64,000 nucleotides of DNA from Domibacillus indicus (GCF_023715895.1 NZ_JAMBOO010000002.1:434001-498000), one strand, 5' to 3'. Shown: positions 44,121 through 54,027, numbered from the stretch's first letter. Notes: a model not told the origin generated them from the sequence alone. Numbers and translations: made by a program.

Positions 44121-45360
44121 AATCGTTGTATTGTTTCAGCACAATTGTCGCGTTATGTCCACCGAATCCAAGCGAGTTGCTCATCGCTGCGCGGACTTCA
44201 CTTTTACGTGCTTCGTTCGGCACATAATCAAGGTCACATTCCGGATCCGGGTTTTGCAGATTGATTGTTGGCGGAAGTGTGTTTTCCTGAATGGCAAGCG
44301 CAGTAAAAATGGCTTCGACACCGCCAGCCGCACCAAGCAGGTGGCCCGTCATTGATTTTGTTGAAGAAACAGCCAATTGTTTGGCATGATCGCCAAAAAC
44401 GGTTTTAATCGCCGCTGTTTCAAACTTATCGTTGTACGGCGTGCTTGTTCCATGTGCATTGATATAGTCGATATCAGATGGGGCAAGACCTGCATCATCA
44501 AGCGCCATTTTCATGGCACGAGAACCGCCTTCTCCTTCCGGTGCCGGTGCTGTAATATGGTGAGCATCGCCGGTTGAACCATAACCGACAATCTCAGCAT
44601 AAATGTGAGCGCCGCGGGCTTTTGCATGTTCTAATTCCTCGAGGACCACAATACCTGCCCCTTCACCGATTACAAATCCGTCGCGTTCAGCATCAAACGG
44701 CCGGCTTGCTGTAGCCGGATCTGGATTTGTGGACAGCGCTGTGTTCGCACAAAATCCTGCAACCGACATTTGCGTAATCGGCGCTTCTGTTCCACCTGAA
44801 ATCATCGCATCGGCATCGCCGCGCTGAATAACTTTAAAGGCATCTCCAATGGAGTTTGTTCCTGTTGCACAAGCTGTTACGGTACACGAGTTTACCCCTT
44901 TTGCTCCCAGGTAAATCGAGACTTGGCCCGCGGCCATATCCGGAATCATCATTGGGACGAAAAACGGGCTGACCCGGCGGTAGCCGCGTTCTAAAAATGT
45001 TTTATACTGTGTTTCAAACGTCTCCATGCCGCCGATGCCCGAACCGACCCAGACACCGATGCGCGGCGCATTTTCTTCTGTAATTTCGAGCTTCGCATCT
45101 GCTACCGCCATTTTAGCCGCCGCAACGGCAAATTGTGTAAAGCGGTCCATTTTGCGTGCTTCTTTTTTTTCTATAAACTGCTCCGGCTCAAAATCACGGA
45201 TTTCAGCCGCCACTTTAGCAGGATAGTCATCTGCATTCAGGCGGGTCATCGGCTTAATGCCGCTTTTTCCTGCTGTAATACTACTCCAAGCTTCTTCTAC
45301 TGTATTTCCAACCGGTGAAACAATGCCTAGACCGGTAATCACTACTCTTCGTTTTTCCAC
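44119..45360 (-). CDS. fabF: 3-oxoacyl-[ACP] synthase II, FabF (413 aa)
   Basis: Condensing enzyme with Cys-His-His triad in [10 protein letters not shown] (~Cys163), [11 protein letters not shown] (~His304) and [11 protein letters not shown] (~His341), and Lys in the same block. Elongates acyl-ACP with malonyl-ACP. GTG start 45360 lies 6 nt after GAGGTG and gives exactly the B. subtilis FabF length. 27 bp after fabHA in a FapR-controlled operon. Confidence 0.96.
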   Translation of the reverse strand: MEKRRVVITGLGIVSPVGNTVEEAWSSITAGKSGIKPMTRLNADDYPAKVAAEIRDFEPEQFIEKKEARKMDRFTQFAVAAAKMAVADAKLEITEENAPRIGVWVGSGIGGMETFETQYKTFLERGYRRVSPFFVPMMIPDMAAGQVSIYLGAKGVNSCTVTACATGTNSIGDAFKVIQRGDADAMISGGTEAPITQMSVAGFCANTALSTNPDPATASRPFDAERDGFVIGEGAGIVVLEELEHAKARGAHIYAEIVGYGSTGDAHHITAPAPEGEGGSRAMKMALDDAGLAPSDIDYINAHGTSTPYNDKFETAAIKTVFGDHAKQLAVSSTKSMTGHLLGAAGGVEAIFTALAIQENTLPPTINLQNPDPECDLDYVPNEARKSEVRAAMSNSLGFGGHNATIVLKQYND

Positions 45361-45387
45361 ATTTTTCACCTCTTTATTAAATTGCTG

Positions 45388-46320
45388 TTAACGTCCCCAT
45401 CTCATTGCAATGGCGCCCCACGTTAATCCTCCCCCGAAACCGACCATGACAATCACATCGTCATCTTTTACCCGCCCGTTTTCAAGCTCTTCTACCATTG
45501 TGAGCGGAATGGATGCAGATGATGTATTGCCAAACTGGTTCACGGTTACAGACATTTTTTCCGGAGGCAGTCCAAGGCGCTCCCGTGCCGATTCCATGAT
45601 ACGAATATTGGCTTGATGCGGCATAAGAAAATCAACATCTTCTTTTTGAAGACCCGCTTTTTCAATTACACTTATAGAGGATTCTCCCATTTGGCGAACG
45701 GCAAATTTAAACACTTCACGGCCATTCATTTTAACATATTTGTCTTCATACAAGTGCTTGCCGCCGCGTCCGTCAGCTCCAAGCTCAAAAGATAAAATTC
45801 CGCGTCCTTCTGATACCGGTCCAAGAACAGCAGCTCCTGCCCCGTCTCCAAACAGCACAGCGGTATTCCGGTCTTCCCAGTCAATCAAATTCGACAGCTT
45901 TTCTGCGCCAATAACGAGTACATGTTTGTATGCACCTGTTTCGATAAACTGTTTTCCCGTAATGATACCATACATAAACCCGGCACACGCAGCACTAATA
46001 TCCATAGCGGCTGCATTGACTGCCCCAATTTCGTGCTGAATTTCACACGAAACAGATGGAAAGCTGTGATCCGGTGTAACCGTTGCTGTAATAATCAAAT
46101 CTATTTCTTCTGGATGAATGCCTGCATGTTCAATGGCTTTTTGAGCTGCTTTTGCTGCCATATGGACGGTGCCGACTTCATCTCCCGCAATGCGGCGTTC
46201 CTCGATGCCTGTGCGGGTACGAATCCATTCGTCAGAAGTCTCCATTCTTTTTTCAAGATCGAAGTTTGTAATCACTTGATCCGGAATGTAACGTCCCATT
46301 CCCCATATTCCAGCGTTCAA
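45388..46320 (-). CDS. fabHA: 3-oxoacyl-[ACP] synthase III, FabH (310 aa)
   Basis: Catalytic Cys in [12 protein letters not shown] (~Cys112), His in [10 protein letters not shown] (~His238) and Asn in [10 protein letters not shown] (~Asn268). Starts fatty-acid synthesis by joining acyl-CoA and malonyl-ACP; Bacillus enzymes prefer branched primers. TTG start 46320, 6 nt after AAGGTG, matches the family N-terminus ([15 protein letters not shown]). A FapR box lies 40-60 bp upstream. Confidence 0.95.
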   Translation of the reverse strand: MNAGIWGMGRYIPDQVITNFDLEKRMETSDEWIRTRTGIEERRIAGDEVGTVHMAAKAAQKAIEHAGIHPEEIDLIITATVTPDHSFPSVSCEIQHEIGAVNAAAMDISAACAGFMYGIITGKQFIETGAYKHVLVIGAEKLSNLIDWEDRNTAVLFGDGAGAAVLGPVSEGRGILSFELGADGRGGKHLYEDKYVKMNGREVFKFAVRQMGESSISVIEKAGLQKEDVDFLMPHQANIRIMESARERLGLPPEKMSVTVNQFGNTSSASIPLTMVEELENGRVKDDDVIVMVGFGGGLTWGAIAMRWGR

Positions 46321-46360
46321 AAAACGCACCTTCTTTCAACCGCATATTGTGATAGCAATT

Positions 46361-46379
46361 ATTATGACTTGGTACTAAT
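46361..46379. promoter_or_regulatory. FapR operator of fabHA-fabF
   Basis: ATTATGACTTGGTACTAAT; reverse complement ATTAGTACCAAGTCATAAT fits the FapR consensus. With the fabI box at 23722 it places both initiation/elongation and reduction genes in one regulon. Confidence 0.85.
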
Positions 46380-46465
46380 TTTACTGAAAAACACCCTTAA
46401 ATGCAACGTCTAAAACGCCTAAATAGGAAAAAGCGAATTCCGCCTAGTGGGAACCCGCTTTCATT

Positions 46466-46648
46466 TTAATGCTTTTCAACTGGCTCGTCCGGAATCAATT
46501 TGATCACGATCACAAGCAGAATGGTCAGGACAACAGCAACGAAAACACCTGTTTCAAAGTGAAATGGCGCTCCGTTCATTGAAGAAACTACATACACGAC
46601 CATTTCAGATAGCAAGAACGTCCAGACGAACATCATGATATACTGCAT
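46466..46648 (-). CDS. yjzB: DUF2929 family protein YjzB (60 aa)
   Basis: Two-helix membrane protein (residues ~3-22 and ~33-52) with a short polar turn, matching the YjzB family found between comZ and fabHA in B. subtilis. RBS GGAGG 7 nt upstream. No known function. Confidence 0.8.
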   Translation of the reverse strand: MQYIMMFVWTFLLSEMVVYVVSSMNGAPFHFETGVFVAVVLTILLVIVIKLIPDEPVEKH

Positions 46649-46805
46649 AGGGCAGCCTCCTTTGCTTCTTTTTATGTACTCTGTTCATAATAGTAGCATA
46701 TTTATCGGCTCGTGCGCGCAAAAAGTGTTTCTTTTTCTTGACGATTTGCGCAGATTGAATAAAATGAAGGAAAGAACTGGCTGAAGCCAAAAAGGAGAAC
46801 CTATA

Positions 46806-46988
46806 ATGGAAAAAAATATGGAATTTATGCAAATCGCAATGAAATACCTGCCGGAAGCCCAGCAGAAAATGCAGGAAGCCGGCATTGAGTTTTCACCTGC
46901 AATGGCAGAGCCGTTTTTTGGCTTGTTTATGAAAGTCATGCAGGAAGCTTACGATCTGGGTAAAAAAGAAGCCTTGCTTGAAGAATAA
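46806..46988 (+). CDS. comZ: ComG operon repressor ComZ (60 aa)
   Basis: Short helical acidic protein (FMQIAMKYLPEAQQKMQEAGIEFSPA, quoted in part) matching ComZ, which lowers comG expression in B. subtilis. RBS AAGGAG. The med gene that precedes comZ in B. subtilis is not in view. Followed by a large terminator. Confidence 0.85.
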   Translation: MEKNMEFMQIAMKYLPEAQQKMQEAGIEFSPAMAEPFFGLFMKVMQEAYDLGKKEALLEE

Positions 46989-47049
46989 AGAAATCCGCTG
47001 CATGTAAAATGTAGAAATGCGGCTATGTTCATGTTTTTAACATAAAGAA

Positions 47050-47099
47050 AGGGCGTCTTATAAGCCGGAAAACCGGCTTATAAGACAAGCCCTTTTTTT
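47050..47099. terminator. Large bidirectional terminator
   Basis: GGGC-TCTTATAAGCCGG-aaaa-CCGGCTTATAAGA-GCCC with T7; between convergent comZ and clpB. The further 100 bp to clpB shows nothing else. Confidence 0.85.
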
Positions 47100-47206
47100 A
47101 TGGCTGTACACAGCATGCGCCGGACATATTCTTGTTCACGAAAGCCGAAAAAAGATATTCCGGCCATCCTTGGCCCTTATCGCTTCAGGCAAGGTGACAC
47201 TTCATC

Positions 47207-49789
47207 TTATTTCACAACAAGTTCGCCATTCACTACATCAACGACAGCTTCAGTTCCTGGCAAAACCGTTCCAGCAATAATCGCCCGGGCTGCCTGCGTC
47301 TCGATATTACGCTGAACAAACCGCTTAAGCGGCCGCGCACCGAAAACAGGATCATACCCTTCCTCTGCAATTTTCTCTTTTGCCGCTTCTGTTATCTGAA
47401 GTGTAACACCGCGCTCAAGCAGGCGTTCCGCCAACCCTTCAAGCACTTTGCCGGCGATACCTTTTAAGTTTTCGCGTGTAAGCGGCTTGAAAAGAACAAT
47501 GTCATCTACCCGGTTTAAAAATTCCGGACGGAAATGGCTGCGCAGCTGCGCCATTACATTGTTTTTTGCTTCTTCTGGAATCTCTCCTTCTCCACCCGCT
47601 TCAAGCAGGAAGGATGAACCAATATTTGAAGTCATAATGACCACTGTATTTTTGCAGTCAATCATGCGGCCTTGAGAATCTGTAATGCGGCCGTCATCAA
47701 GCATCTGCAGCAAAATATTAAACACATCTGGGTGCGCTTTTTCCACTTCATCAAGCAGCACGACAGAATATGGACGGCGCCGGATCGCTTCGGTAAGCTG
47801 TCCGCCCTCTTCATAGCCAACGTATCCCGGAGGGGCGCCGACAAGTCTCGACACCGAATGCTTCTCCATATATTCAGACATATCAAGGCGGATCATCTGG
47901 TCCTCGCTGTCGAATAAAACATCGGCGAGTGTTTTAGCAAGTTCTGTTTTTCCAACGCCGGTCGGACCAAGAAACAGAAACGAACCAATCGGCCGATTCG
48001 GATCTTTAATACCTGCCCGTGCCCGCAGAACAGCATCGCTCACAAGAGACACGGCTTCATCCTGGCCAATTACCCGCTCGTGCAGAATGTCTTCAAGGCG
48101 AAGCAGTTTCTCACGCTCTCCTTCCACAAGCTTTGTTACCGGAATGCCGGTCCACCGGGCGACGATAGAAGCAATTTCTTCTTCTGTTACTTCTTCTCGC
48201 AGCAGACGGTCGTCTTTTTCAGACGAAGCGGCCGATTCAAGGGCAGCCAGCTCTTTTTCCACTGCCGGAATTCGACCGTGGCGCAGTTCGGCTGCCCGGT
48301 TTAAATCATATCTGCTTTCCGCATCCTCAAGCTCGCGGCGAAGCCGGTCCAGCTCCTCCCGCTTGTCTTTGACGCTCATAATGGCTTCTTTTTCACTCAT
48401 CCACTGGGCCTTCATCGCATCAGCCTGCTCTTTTAAGTCGGCCAGTTCCCTTTGAATCTGCTCAAGACGCGCTGCGCTTTCACGGTCTTTTTCTTTTTGA
48501 AGGGCCGCTTCTTCAATTTCAAGCTGCATAACCCGGCGCATCACGGCGTCAAGTTCAGACGGCATAGAATCAATTTCGGTCCGAATCATCGCGCACGCTT
48601 CATCCACCAGGTCAATCGCTTTGTCAGGCAAAAAGCGGTCCGTAATATACCGATTTGATAATGTTGCCGCGGCTACAAGCGCCCGGTCATGAATATTTAC
48701 ACCGTGATGAATTTCAAACCGCTCTTTTAAGCCGCGCAGGATGGAAATCGCATCTTCAATAGTTGGTTCAGAGACGAGCACGGGCTGAAACCGGCGCTCT
48801 AAAGCCGGGTCTTTTTCAATATATTGGCGGTGTTCATCCAGTGTAGTGGCACCGATACAGTGCAGCTCTCCCCGCGCAAGCATCGGCTTCAGCATATTGC
48901 CGGCATCCATCGACCCTTCTGTTTTACCTGCACCGACAATGGTATGAATTTCGTCAATAAATAGGAGAATGCGTCCGTCGCTTTTTTTCACTTCATTCAA
49001 GACCGCTTTCAGCCGCTCTTCAAATTCCCCGCGAAATTTCGCGCCGGCAATGAGTGAGCTCATATCGAGTGAAAAAATAGTTTTGTCTTTTAAGCCATCC
49101 GGCACGTCTTTACGGACGATCCGCCAGGCAAGCCCTTCAACGATCGCTGTTTTTCCTGTGCCCGGCTCACCGATCAATACGGGATTGTTTTTTGTTTTCC
49201 GCGACAAAATACGGATCACATGGCGAATTTCCTCATCCCGTCCGATCACCGGGTCGATTTTTCCTGCTCGGACTTCTTCAACCAGATCCCGTCCGTATTT
49301 TGCTAATGCTTCGTAACCTGATTCCGGATTTTGTGTCGTCACTTTTTCATTCCCCCTTATTTCATGAATAGCCTCCAAAACGGCGTTCTCTGGCACGTTT
49401 TCCTGCTTCATAAAATCGGCTGTTTTCGTACCGGCTGAAAAGATCGCAGCGGCCATATGTTCAACCGATAAGTATGCATCTTCCCACTTTTTTTGCATCT
49501 CAGCCGCTCGTTGAAACCATGTATTCAGCCCGCCTGACAAGTAAGCACCGTATTGCACGTTTCCTGACACAGCAGGCTTTAGCTGGATTTCCTTTTGGAC
49601 AAACTTAAGAAAGGCGGCTTTTGATAGGCCGGCGCGTTCAAAAATGCGGCTGAACAGGCCATCTTCTTTTGAAAGCAGCGCTGTCAGCATATGTACGGTA
49701 TCCACGTCTGAATGGTTTCGTTCAACCGCGCTCTGCTGGGCAGCTGCCAGTGCTTCCTGCATTGTATACGTCATTTGTTCCATGTTCAT
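47207..49789 (-). CDS. clpB: ATP-dependent disaggregase ClpB (860 aa)
   Basis: N-terminal substrate domain (1-~145), NBD1 with Walker [10 protein letters not shown] (~205) and Walker [10 protein letters not shown], long coiled-coil middle domain (~400-525), NBD2 with [16 protein letters not shown] (~607) and [12 protein letters not shown]-terminal D2-small domain. Normal ClpB length; no IGF/L loop for ClpP, so a disaggregase with DnaK rather than a protease subunit. B. subtilis lacks clpB, so this gene marks a difference from that synteny. ATG 49789 chosen 11 nt after GGAGG. CtsR box at its promoter. Confidence 0.95.
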   Translation of the reverse strand: MNMEQMTYTMQEALAAAQQSAVERNHSDVDTVHMLTALLSKEDGLFSRIFERAGLSKAAFLKFVQKEIQLKPAVSGNVQYGAYLSGGLNTWFQRAAEMQKKWEDAYLSVEHMAAAIFSAGTKTADFMKQENVPENAVLEAIHEIRGNEKVTTQNPESGYEALAKYGRDLVEEVRAGKIDPVIGRDEEIRHVIRILSRKTKNNPVLIGEPGTGKTAIVEGLAWRIVRKDVPDGLKDKTIFSLDMSSLIAGAKFRGEFEERLKAVLNEVKKSDGRILLFIDEIHTIVGAGKTEGSMDAGNMLKPMLARGELHCIGATTLDEHRQYIEKDPALERRFQPVLVSEPTIEDAISILRGLKERFEIHHGVNIHDRALVAAATLSNRYITDRFLPDKAIDLVDEACAMIRTEIDSMPSELDAVMRRVMQLEIEEAALQKEKDRESAARLEQIQRELADLKEQADAMKAQWMSEKEAIMSVKDKREELDRLRRELEDAESRYDLNRAAELRHGRIPAVEKELAALESAASSEKDDRLLREEVTEEEIASIVARWTGIPVTKLVEGEREKLLRLEDILHERVIGQDEAVSLVSDAVLRARAGIKDPNRPIGSFLFLGPTGVGKTELAKTLADVLFDSEDQMIRLDMSEYMEKHSVSRLVGAPPGYVGYEEGGQLTEAIRRRPYSVVLLDEVEKAHPDVFNILLQMLDDGRITDSQGRMIDCKNTVVIMTSNIGSSFLLEAGGEGEIPEEAKNNVMAQLRSHFRPEFLNRVDDIVLFKPLTRENLKGIAGKVLEGLAERLLERGVTLQITEAAKEKIAEEGYDPVFGARPLKRFVQRNIETQAARAIIAGTVLPGTEAVVDVVNGELVVK

Positions 49790-49804
49790 ATGCTTCAAAA
49801 CCTC

Positions 49805-49821
49805 CTTGACCTTTTTTGACC
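49805..49821 (-). promoter_or_regulatory. CtsR operator of clpB
   Basis: GGTCAAA-AAA-GGTCAAG on the minus strand, a direct heptad repeat with 3-bp spacing as in the CtsR consensus, overlapping the transcription start region and touching the ribosome binding site. Confidence 0.8.
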
Positions 49822-49830
49822 TTTTGTTTC

Positions 49831-49859
49831 ATTTTAAAATATCCTCCCCTTTTACGCAA
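49831..49859 (-). promoter_or_regulatory. Sigma-A promoter of clpB
   Basis: -35 TTGCGT (49854-49859), 17-bp spacer, -10 TAAAAT (49831-49836); the CtsR box begins about 10 bp downstream of the -10 box. Confidence 0.55.
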
Positions 49860-50037
49860 AGAAAACGACATGAAAGAAGCGTATTTACTGCCAGACAAAC
49901 AAGCTCCATCCAAGTTTACCCTTTTTCTGGCTTTCTTTTTGAATAAAAGTTTGCTCTCTTAAAGAATGCAGAATCAGGTTGAAACGTTGTAACATCCTGT
50001 TTTTCCCGTTAAAATAGTAGAAAAAGAGGTGAATACC

Positions 50038-50730
50038 GTGGCGTTTGAACCCGCTCTTGCACAAGCACTGGAGCAGTTATTTTCAGAAGAGCGGAAAGTA
50101 CGTTCTTTTCAAAAAGGAGCCTATCTTTTCCAAGAGGGTGAGCCTGCTGATGATATTTTCTGGCTTCGCTCCGGAAAAGTACAAGTGGGCAAGATTGTGC
50201 CGGATGGGCGCGAGCTGACGATCCGCGTATCAAAAAAACAGGACATGCTTATCGAAATGACCCTGTTTGAAGAAGAAGCTGTTTATATGATGAATGCAAA
50301 AGCACTGGAATACGGGGAAGCCTGGACGGTTCCACGCCGTTTTTTAGAAAAGCTTTTATCCTCAAAGCCGGAATTGATGGTTTACTGGCTCCGTTACACA
50401 CAAACTGAGCATTTGCGGACTCAGTCCAAGCTGCGTGATCTCGTACTGAACGGGAAAAAAGGCGGCGTTTATTCTACTCTCATCCGGATGGGCAATACGT
50501 TTGGCAAACAAACAGAAGACGGCCTTTTTCTTGATGTACCCTTGACCAATCAGGAAATGGCCAATTTATGCGGAACATCCCGGGAAGTTGTTAACCGCCT
50601 TCTCGCTCAGCTGAAAAAAGAAGGCGTCATTAAAATGAAACGAAACCAGATTACACTTTGTGATCTTGATTATTTAAAACGTGAAATCAACTGTGAAAAT
50701 TGCCCGATTGATATTTGCCAAATCGATTAA
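50038..50730 (+). CDS. fnr: Crp/Fnr-family regulator with Bacillus-type Fnr cysteines (230 aa)
   Basis: cNMP-like sensory domain (GAYLFQEGEPADDIFWLRSGKVQVG), dimerisation helix (~110-135), winged helix with recognition segment TNQEMANLCGTSREVVNRLLAQL (quoted in part: CGTSREVVNRLL), and a C-terminal CENCPIDIC block giving C-x2-C-x4-C. That spacing equals the three C-terminal cluster ligands of B. subtilis Fnr, so this is probably an oxygen-sensing [4Fe-4S] regulator of anaerobic genes. No narK is next to it. GTG start 50038, RBS AGAGGTG; followed by a terminator. Confidence 0.8.
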   Translation: MAFEPALAQALEQLFSEERKVRSFQKGAYLFQEGEPADDIFWLRSGKVQVGKIVPDGRELTIRVSKKQDMLIEMTLFEEEAVYMMNAKALEYGEAWTVPRRFLEKLLSSKPELMVYWLRYTQTEHLRTQSKLRDLVLNGKKGGVYSTLIRMGNTFGKQTEDGLFLDVPLTNQEMANLCGTSREVVNRLLAQLKKEGVIKMKRNQITLCDLDYLKREINCENCPIDICQID

Positions 50731-50995
50731 AAAAGAAGGTTCCGTAACGGAACCTTTTCAGATTGTAGACAAGTAAAATCTTTTGCCAAAGAACCTCTTT
50801 ATTTTTTCCTGCAAGGAGTCGGAAGGTTCAAATAAGAGCCGATAAGGCGGCGGGCGCACGGCTTCTCCTATCGGCTCTTTTTAAGAAGCGATGTTCCCGA
50901 AAAGTCTGCTGCCCGATTTCGGCTGTGAAAGTTTTCATAAAAAAAGACTGACGACAAAGTCGTCAGTCTCAGAAGGCTCCATAATGGAACCTTCT
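50731..50995. terminator. Cluster of four hairpins between fnr and yitW
   Basis: (1) AAGGTTCCG-taa-CGGAACCTT (50736-50756), plus-strand terminator of fnr; (2) AAGAGCCGATA...TATCGGCTCTT (50834-50879) with T5; (3) AGACTGACGAC-aaa-GTCGTCAGTCT (50945-50969); (4) AGAAGG-CCA-taa-TGG-CCTTCT (50971-50995), minus-strand terminator of yitW. Hairpins 1 and 4 share GGTTCC/GGAACC words. Hairpins 2 and 3 have no gene to end, suggesting a small transcript or a deleted gene. Confidence 0.7.
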
Positions 50996-50998
50996 TTT

Positions 50999-51307
50999 TT
51001 ACTGAATGCCTAAAGCGATTTTCGCGTAGCGTGACATCATATCACGTGACCAAACTGGCGTCCAGACGATATTTGTTTCAACGTCCGTTACTTCTGGAAT
51101 ATCAGAAAGCGCTGCTTTTACCTGGTCAACGATCACGCCGGCAAGCGGGCATCCCATCGATGTTAATGTCATCGTAACCGTTGTTTTTCCAGCCTCATCC
51201 ATATCTACATCGTACACAAGCCCGAGATTCACAATATCAATGCCCAGCTCCGGGTCAACAACCTGTTCAAGCGCACCCATAATATTTTCTTTTAAATCCT
51301 GATCCAT
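50999..51307 (-). CDS. yitW: MIP18/DUF59 iron-sulfur assembly factor, SufT-like YitW (102 aa)
   Basis: Single DUF59 domain: QVVDPELGIDIVNLGLVYDV (~14-33) and the TSMGCPLAG motif with the conserved Cys (~54), ending with WTPVWSRDMMSRYAK. Length equals B. subtilis YitW. SufT-like proteins help mature Fe-S proteins. Start 51307 after AAAGGAG. Confidence 0.9.
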   Translation of the reverse strand: MDQDLKENIMGALEQVVDPELGIDIVNLGLVYDVDMDEAGKTTVTMTLTSMGCPLAGVIVDQVKAALSDIPEVTDVETNIVWTPVWSRDMMSRYAKIALGIQ

Positions 51308-51451
51308 GTAAAACACTCCTTTCAATGTATGCGTATAGCTTTATCATAACAGACATTTCTTCGAATGATGAGTAAAAAGCCTGTTTCTTTGCAAACGGCA
51401 CCCCAACCCTCTACACTGAAAGCAGAACCGACAAAGGAGTGACTCGCCTAT

Positions 51452-52270
51452 ATGGAAAAGCATTTAATCGTGTTAGACCTCGATGGTACGTTATTAACGG
51501 ATCAAAAAACCATTTCCCCCCGTACAAAACGCACCCTTCAAAAAGCGATGGAGCACGGGCATGAAGTAATGATTGCCACAGGCCGCCCGTTCCGCTCAAG
51601 CGCTCCTTACTATGCGGAGCTCGGACTAACAACACCGATTGTCAATTTTAACGGCGCCTTCGTTCATCATCCCGGCAATCAAAAATGGGGCTTCTTTCAC
51701 GAACCGATGGAGTTAAAAACCGCCATTGATATCGTTGAAGCATGCCATGATTTTGACTTTTACAATATTATCGCGGAAGTGCTCGATAACGTTTATTTTC
51801 ATTATCATGATGAAAAGCTTATTGATGTTTTTAACATGGGCAATCCTGTAGTCACAACAGGTGACTTGCGCCAAAAGCTGACCGATCATCCAACAAGCAT
51901 GCTGATTCATGCAACAGAAGAGCAGGTACCGGCTATCCGCCGCCATTTAAGCGATGTGCATGCAGAAGTGATTGACCACCGCCGCTGGGCCGCTCCGTGG
52001 CATGTGATTGAAATTGTCAAAAGCGGCTTAAGCAAAGCAGTCGGCTTAAAGCGTGTATCAGACTGGATCGGCATCCCGCCGGACCGGATTATTGCATTCG
52101 GTGATGAAGATAATGATCTTGAGATGATTGATTACGCCGGCACAGGTGTAGCGATGAGCAACGGTATTGATGCCTTGAAATCGATCGCCAATGACATTAC
52201 CGCTTCAAACGAAGAAGACGGCATTGCGGTTTTCCTGGAAGAGCGCTTATCTTTAAAAACGTTCGCATAA
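51452..52270 (+). CDS. yitU: HAD-superfamily Cof-type phosphatase YitU (272 aa)
   Basis: HAD motif I DLDGTLL (Asp9, Asp11), motif II ATGRP (~43), motif III lysine in VKSGLSKAVGLK (~195) and motif IV FGDEDNDLEMI (~213-223), with a C2B cap. B. subtilis YitU is one of several FMN precursor/phosphosugar phosphatases. RBS AAAGGAGTG. Shared terminator with the amylase-like gene. Confidence 0.9.
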   Translation: MEKHLIVLDLDGTLLTDQKTISPRTKRTLQKAMEHGHEVMIATGRPFRSSAPYYAELGLTTPIVNFNGAFVHHPGNQKWGFFHEPMELKTAIDIVEACHDFDFYNIIAEVLDNVYFHYHDEKLIDVFNMGNPVVTTGDLRQKLTDHPTSMLIHATEEQVPAIRRHLSDVHAEVIDHRRWAAPWHVIEIVKSGLSKAVGLKRVSDWIGIPPDRIIAFGDEDNDLEMIDYAGTGVAMSNGIDALKSIANDITASNEEDGIAVFLEERLSLKTFA

Positions 52271-52309
52271 AAAAGGCTTCTCAGCAAATTTGCTGAGAAG
52301 CCTTTTTTT
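52271..52309. terminator. Bidirectional terminator
   Basis: AAAAGGCTTCTCAGCA / TGCTGAGAAGCCTTTT, between convergent yitU and the amylase-like gene. Confidence 0.9.
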
Positions 52310-53804
52310 ACGATTGAGCTGCCCTTTTGCCGCGCTTCCATACCACATAAAGAAACAACACAAAGATAATCCAGACCGCTGACATAGCCGCAATAAAGGC
52401 ATAATTTATGCCGGTTTTCTCCGCCAGTGCATAAATTTCCGCTTCCTCACGGTCAAGAATAATGGTAAATTCCCCATCTGCCGCACGCGACATGTCACCA
52501 GCAAGCAATCCTCTCAGCTCTTTGTTTTCATCCAGTTTAGAAGCTGGAATCGCAATGCTTTGTGTTTCGCTTGTGTTATTGATTGCCACAACAACTGTTT
52601 CATCCTCGTATTGCCGCTTAAACACCGTCATGCCGTTCCTATTAAAAATCGGCTCATAGGAACCACGTCTGAGCGCCGGGAGTTTCTGGCGTAAGGCTGC
52701 GATCTGCTTGATATAATCCACCAGCTCCTGGTCGGTACGGAAATTCATCAGTCCGTGCGCGTCCGGGCCGGTTTCTCCGTTTTGCGCGATTTCCGACCCA
52801 TAAAAAACGGCTGGAGTTCCAGGAGATGTGTACAAATACGTAAGCGCCATCCGCCAGCGTGTGCCCGGAAACATATTTTCTTCCGCCATATCCCTTGTAA
52901 ACCGGTCTGTTACGACAGAGTCTGTTAAATGAACCGTTTCCAACGGATGCTCCAGTATGTTTTCTTCCTGGAGAAGGAGCTCTTCTACCACATTCGAAGA
53001 GTGGTCTACTGTCGCAAACTGCTTGCGCAGCGGCTCCTGCATCCAGGAAGAAGTCACCGCATCAAGCCCGGCTTTTTCATAAGCGGCGGCTCCCTGTATG
53101 GTGGTTTCCGTCATTTCTCCTATTAAGTGCAAATTAGGCATAGCCTCATGAAAAGCGTTCCAAAAAGCAGGCTTTGCTGTGGAAGCATTGCTGAAAAAAT
53201 ACCCATCAATACCGGTCCGGCCGGCCAGCTTCACAGCTGCTTCTACAAGCGCCGCCTGTACATCTGGATTCTCTGTGTTTAAAAGAGCCATTTCGCCAAG
53301 CCAGTCCGGCTTCTGCAAAACAGAGACGTTTGTAAACCAGTTCTCTTTGCCGGCTTCACTTAGCCATACGTGCTTCGTGCTTACACGTACAGCCGGAAAA
53401 TCCACTAAAACACGAATATTTTGTTTATGTGCACTGTCAACGAGTTCTTTTAACTGCTGCTCATTGCCAAATTGCGGGTTTAGCTTTGTGTAGTCCGTTA
53501 TGCTGTAGCCATGGTAAGCACCCGCTTCGTTTTCAAACACAGGTGAAATCACGATTGACGTCATGCCCAGCTCTTTCAGATAATCAAGCTGATCTTGAAT
53601 TCCTTTAAAGTCACCGCCCTGGTAAGCAGATGCATCATCATTATTCGTTTGTTTATCATTTGAACGATCCCCGTTCATAAACCGGTCGGTCATTAAAAAA
53701 TACATCGTTTCATCCTGCCAGCCTTCCTTCTTTTCTTCGGCAGAAACCATACCTCCAGATAAAAGAAGAAGCGGAATGATAAGTGAAAGAAATTGTTTTC
53801 TCAC
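52308..53804 (-). CDS. Membrane-anchored GH13 alpha-amylase homologue, probably catalytically dead (498 aa)
   Basis: Signal peptide (KQFLSLIIPLLLLSGGMVSA), GH13 barrel beginning DETMYFLMTDRFMNGD, C-terminal beta domain, and one membrane helix (~467-488) with a basic tail, so an outward-facing anchored protein. The four GH13 regions are degraded: region I NH is Val139-Arg140; region II R-x-D (nucleophile) is Phe203-Phe-Ser205; region IV N-H-D is Ser296-Val-Val298; only region III Glu230 (LIGE) remains. The fold-forming residues are kept and there are no stops. GTG start 53804, 9 nt after AGGGGG. It may bind starch-like polymers rather than cleave them. Confidence 0.82.
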   Translation of the reverse strand: MRKQFLSLIIPLLLLSGGMVSAEEKKEGWQDETMYFLMTDRFMNGDRSNDKQTNNDDASAYQGGDFKGIQDQLDYLKELGMTSIVISPVFENEAGAYHGYSITDYTKLNPQFGNEQQLKELVDSAHKQNIRVLVDFPAVRVSTKHVWLSEAGKENWFTNVSVLQKPDWLGEMALLNTENPDVQAALVEAAVKLAGRTGIDGYFFSNASTAKPAFWNAFHEAMPNLHLIGEMTETTIQGAAAYEKAGLDAVTSSWMQEPLRKQFATVDHSSNVVEELLLQEENILEHPLETVHLTDSVVTDRFTRDMAEENMFPGTRWRMALTYLYTSPGTPAVFYGSEIAQNGETGPDAHGLMNFRTDQELVDYIKQIAALRQKLPALRRGSYEPIFNRNGMTVFKRQYEDETVVVAINNTSETQSIAIPASKLDENKELRGLLAGDMSRAADGEFTIILDREEAEIYALAEKTGINYAFIAAMSAVWIIFVLFLYVVWKRGKRAAQS

Positions 53805-53844
53805 TGCTCGTTTCCCCCTGCGCCAAAATGTCCCATCCTCATTT

Positions 53845-53873
53845 AGAGTACGCTTTTTCCCACATGACGTCAA
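53845..53873 (-). promoter_or_regulatory. Possible promoter of the amylase-like gene
   Basis: -35 TTGACG (53868-53873), 17-bp spacer, weak -10 TACTCT (53845-53850), 41 bp before the start. Confidence 0.4.
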
Positions 53874-53889
53874 TGAAAGCAGGGATTGT

Positions 53890-54027
53890 TCAAGAAAACG
53901 ACACGGTTCCATACCCGCTGTTTCTGAAATAAACGCGAGAATTTCTTTTGTTAAAACGGGAAACCACATACACAGCTGAAGCAAGCCTGCCTGGCCCCGC
54001 TCCAACAACTGCGATTCTTTTTGGCAT
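53890..54027 (-). pseudogene. Remnant of a flavoprotein (CrtI/CrtN-like desaturase or oxidoreductase) 5' end
   Basis: ATG at 54027 with GAGAGGGTGG upstream opens MPKRIAVVGAGPGRLASAVY, the beta-alpha-beta dinucleotide-binding start (GxGxxG/A with one Gly replaced by Arg) of FAD-dependent desaturases and amine oxidases. After about 20 residues the similarity ends and the frame stops after 45 codons. Only the start and leader of a once longer gene seem left, the rest deleted up to the amylase promoter region. Confidence 0.4.
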
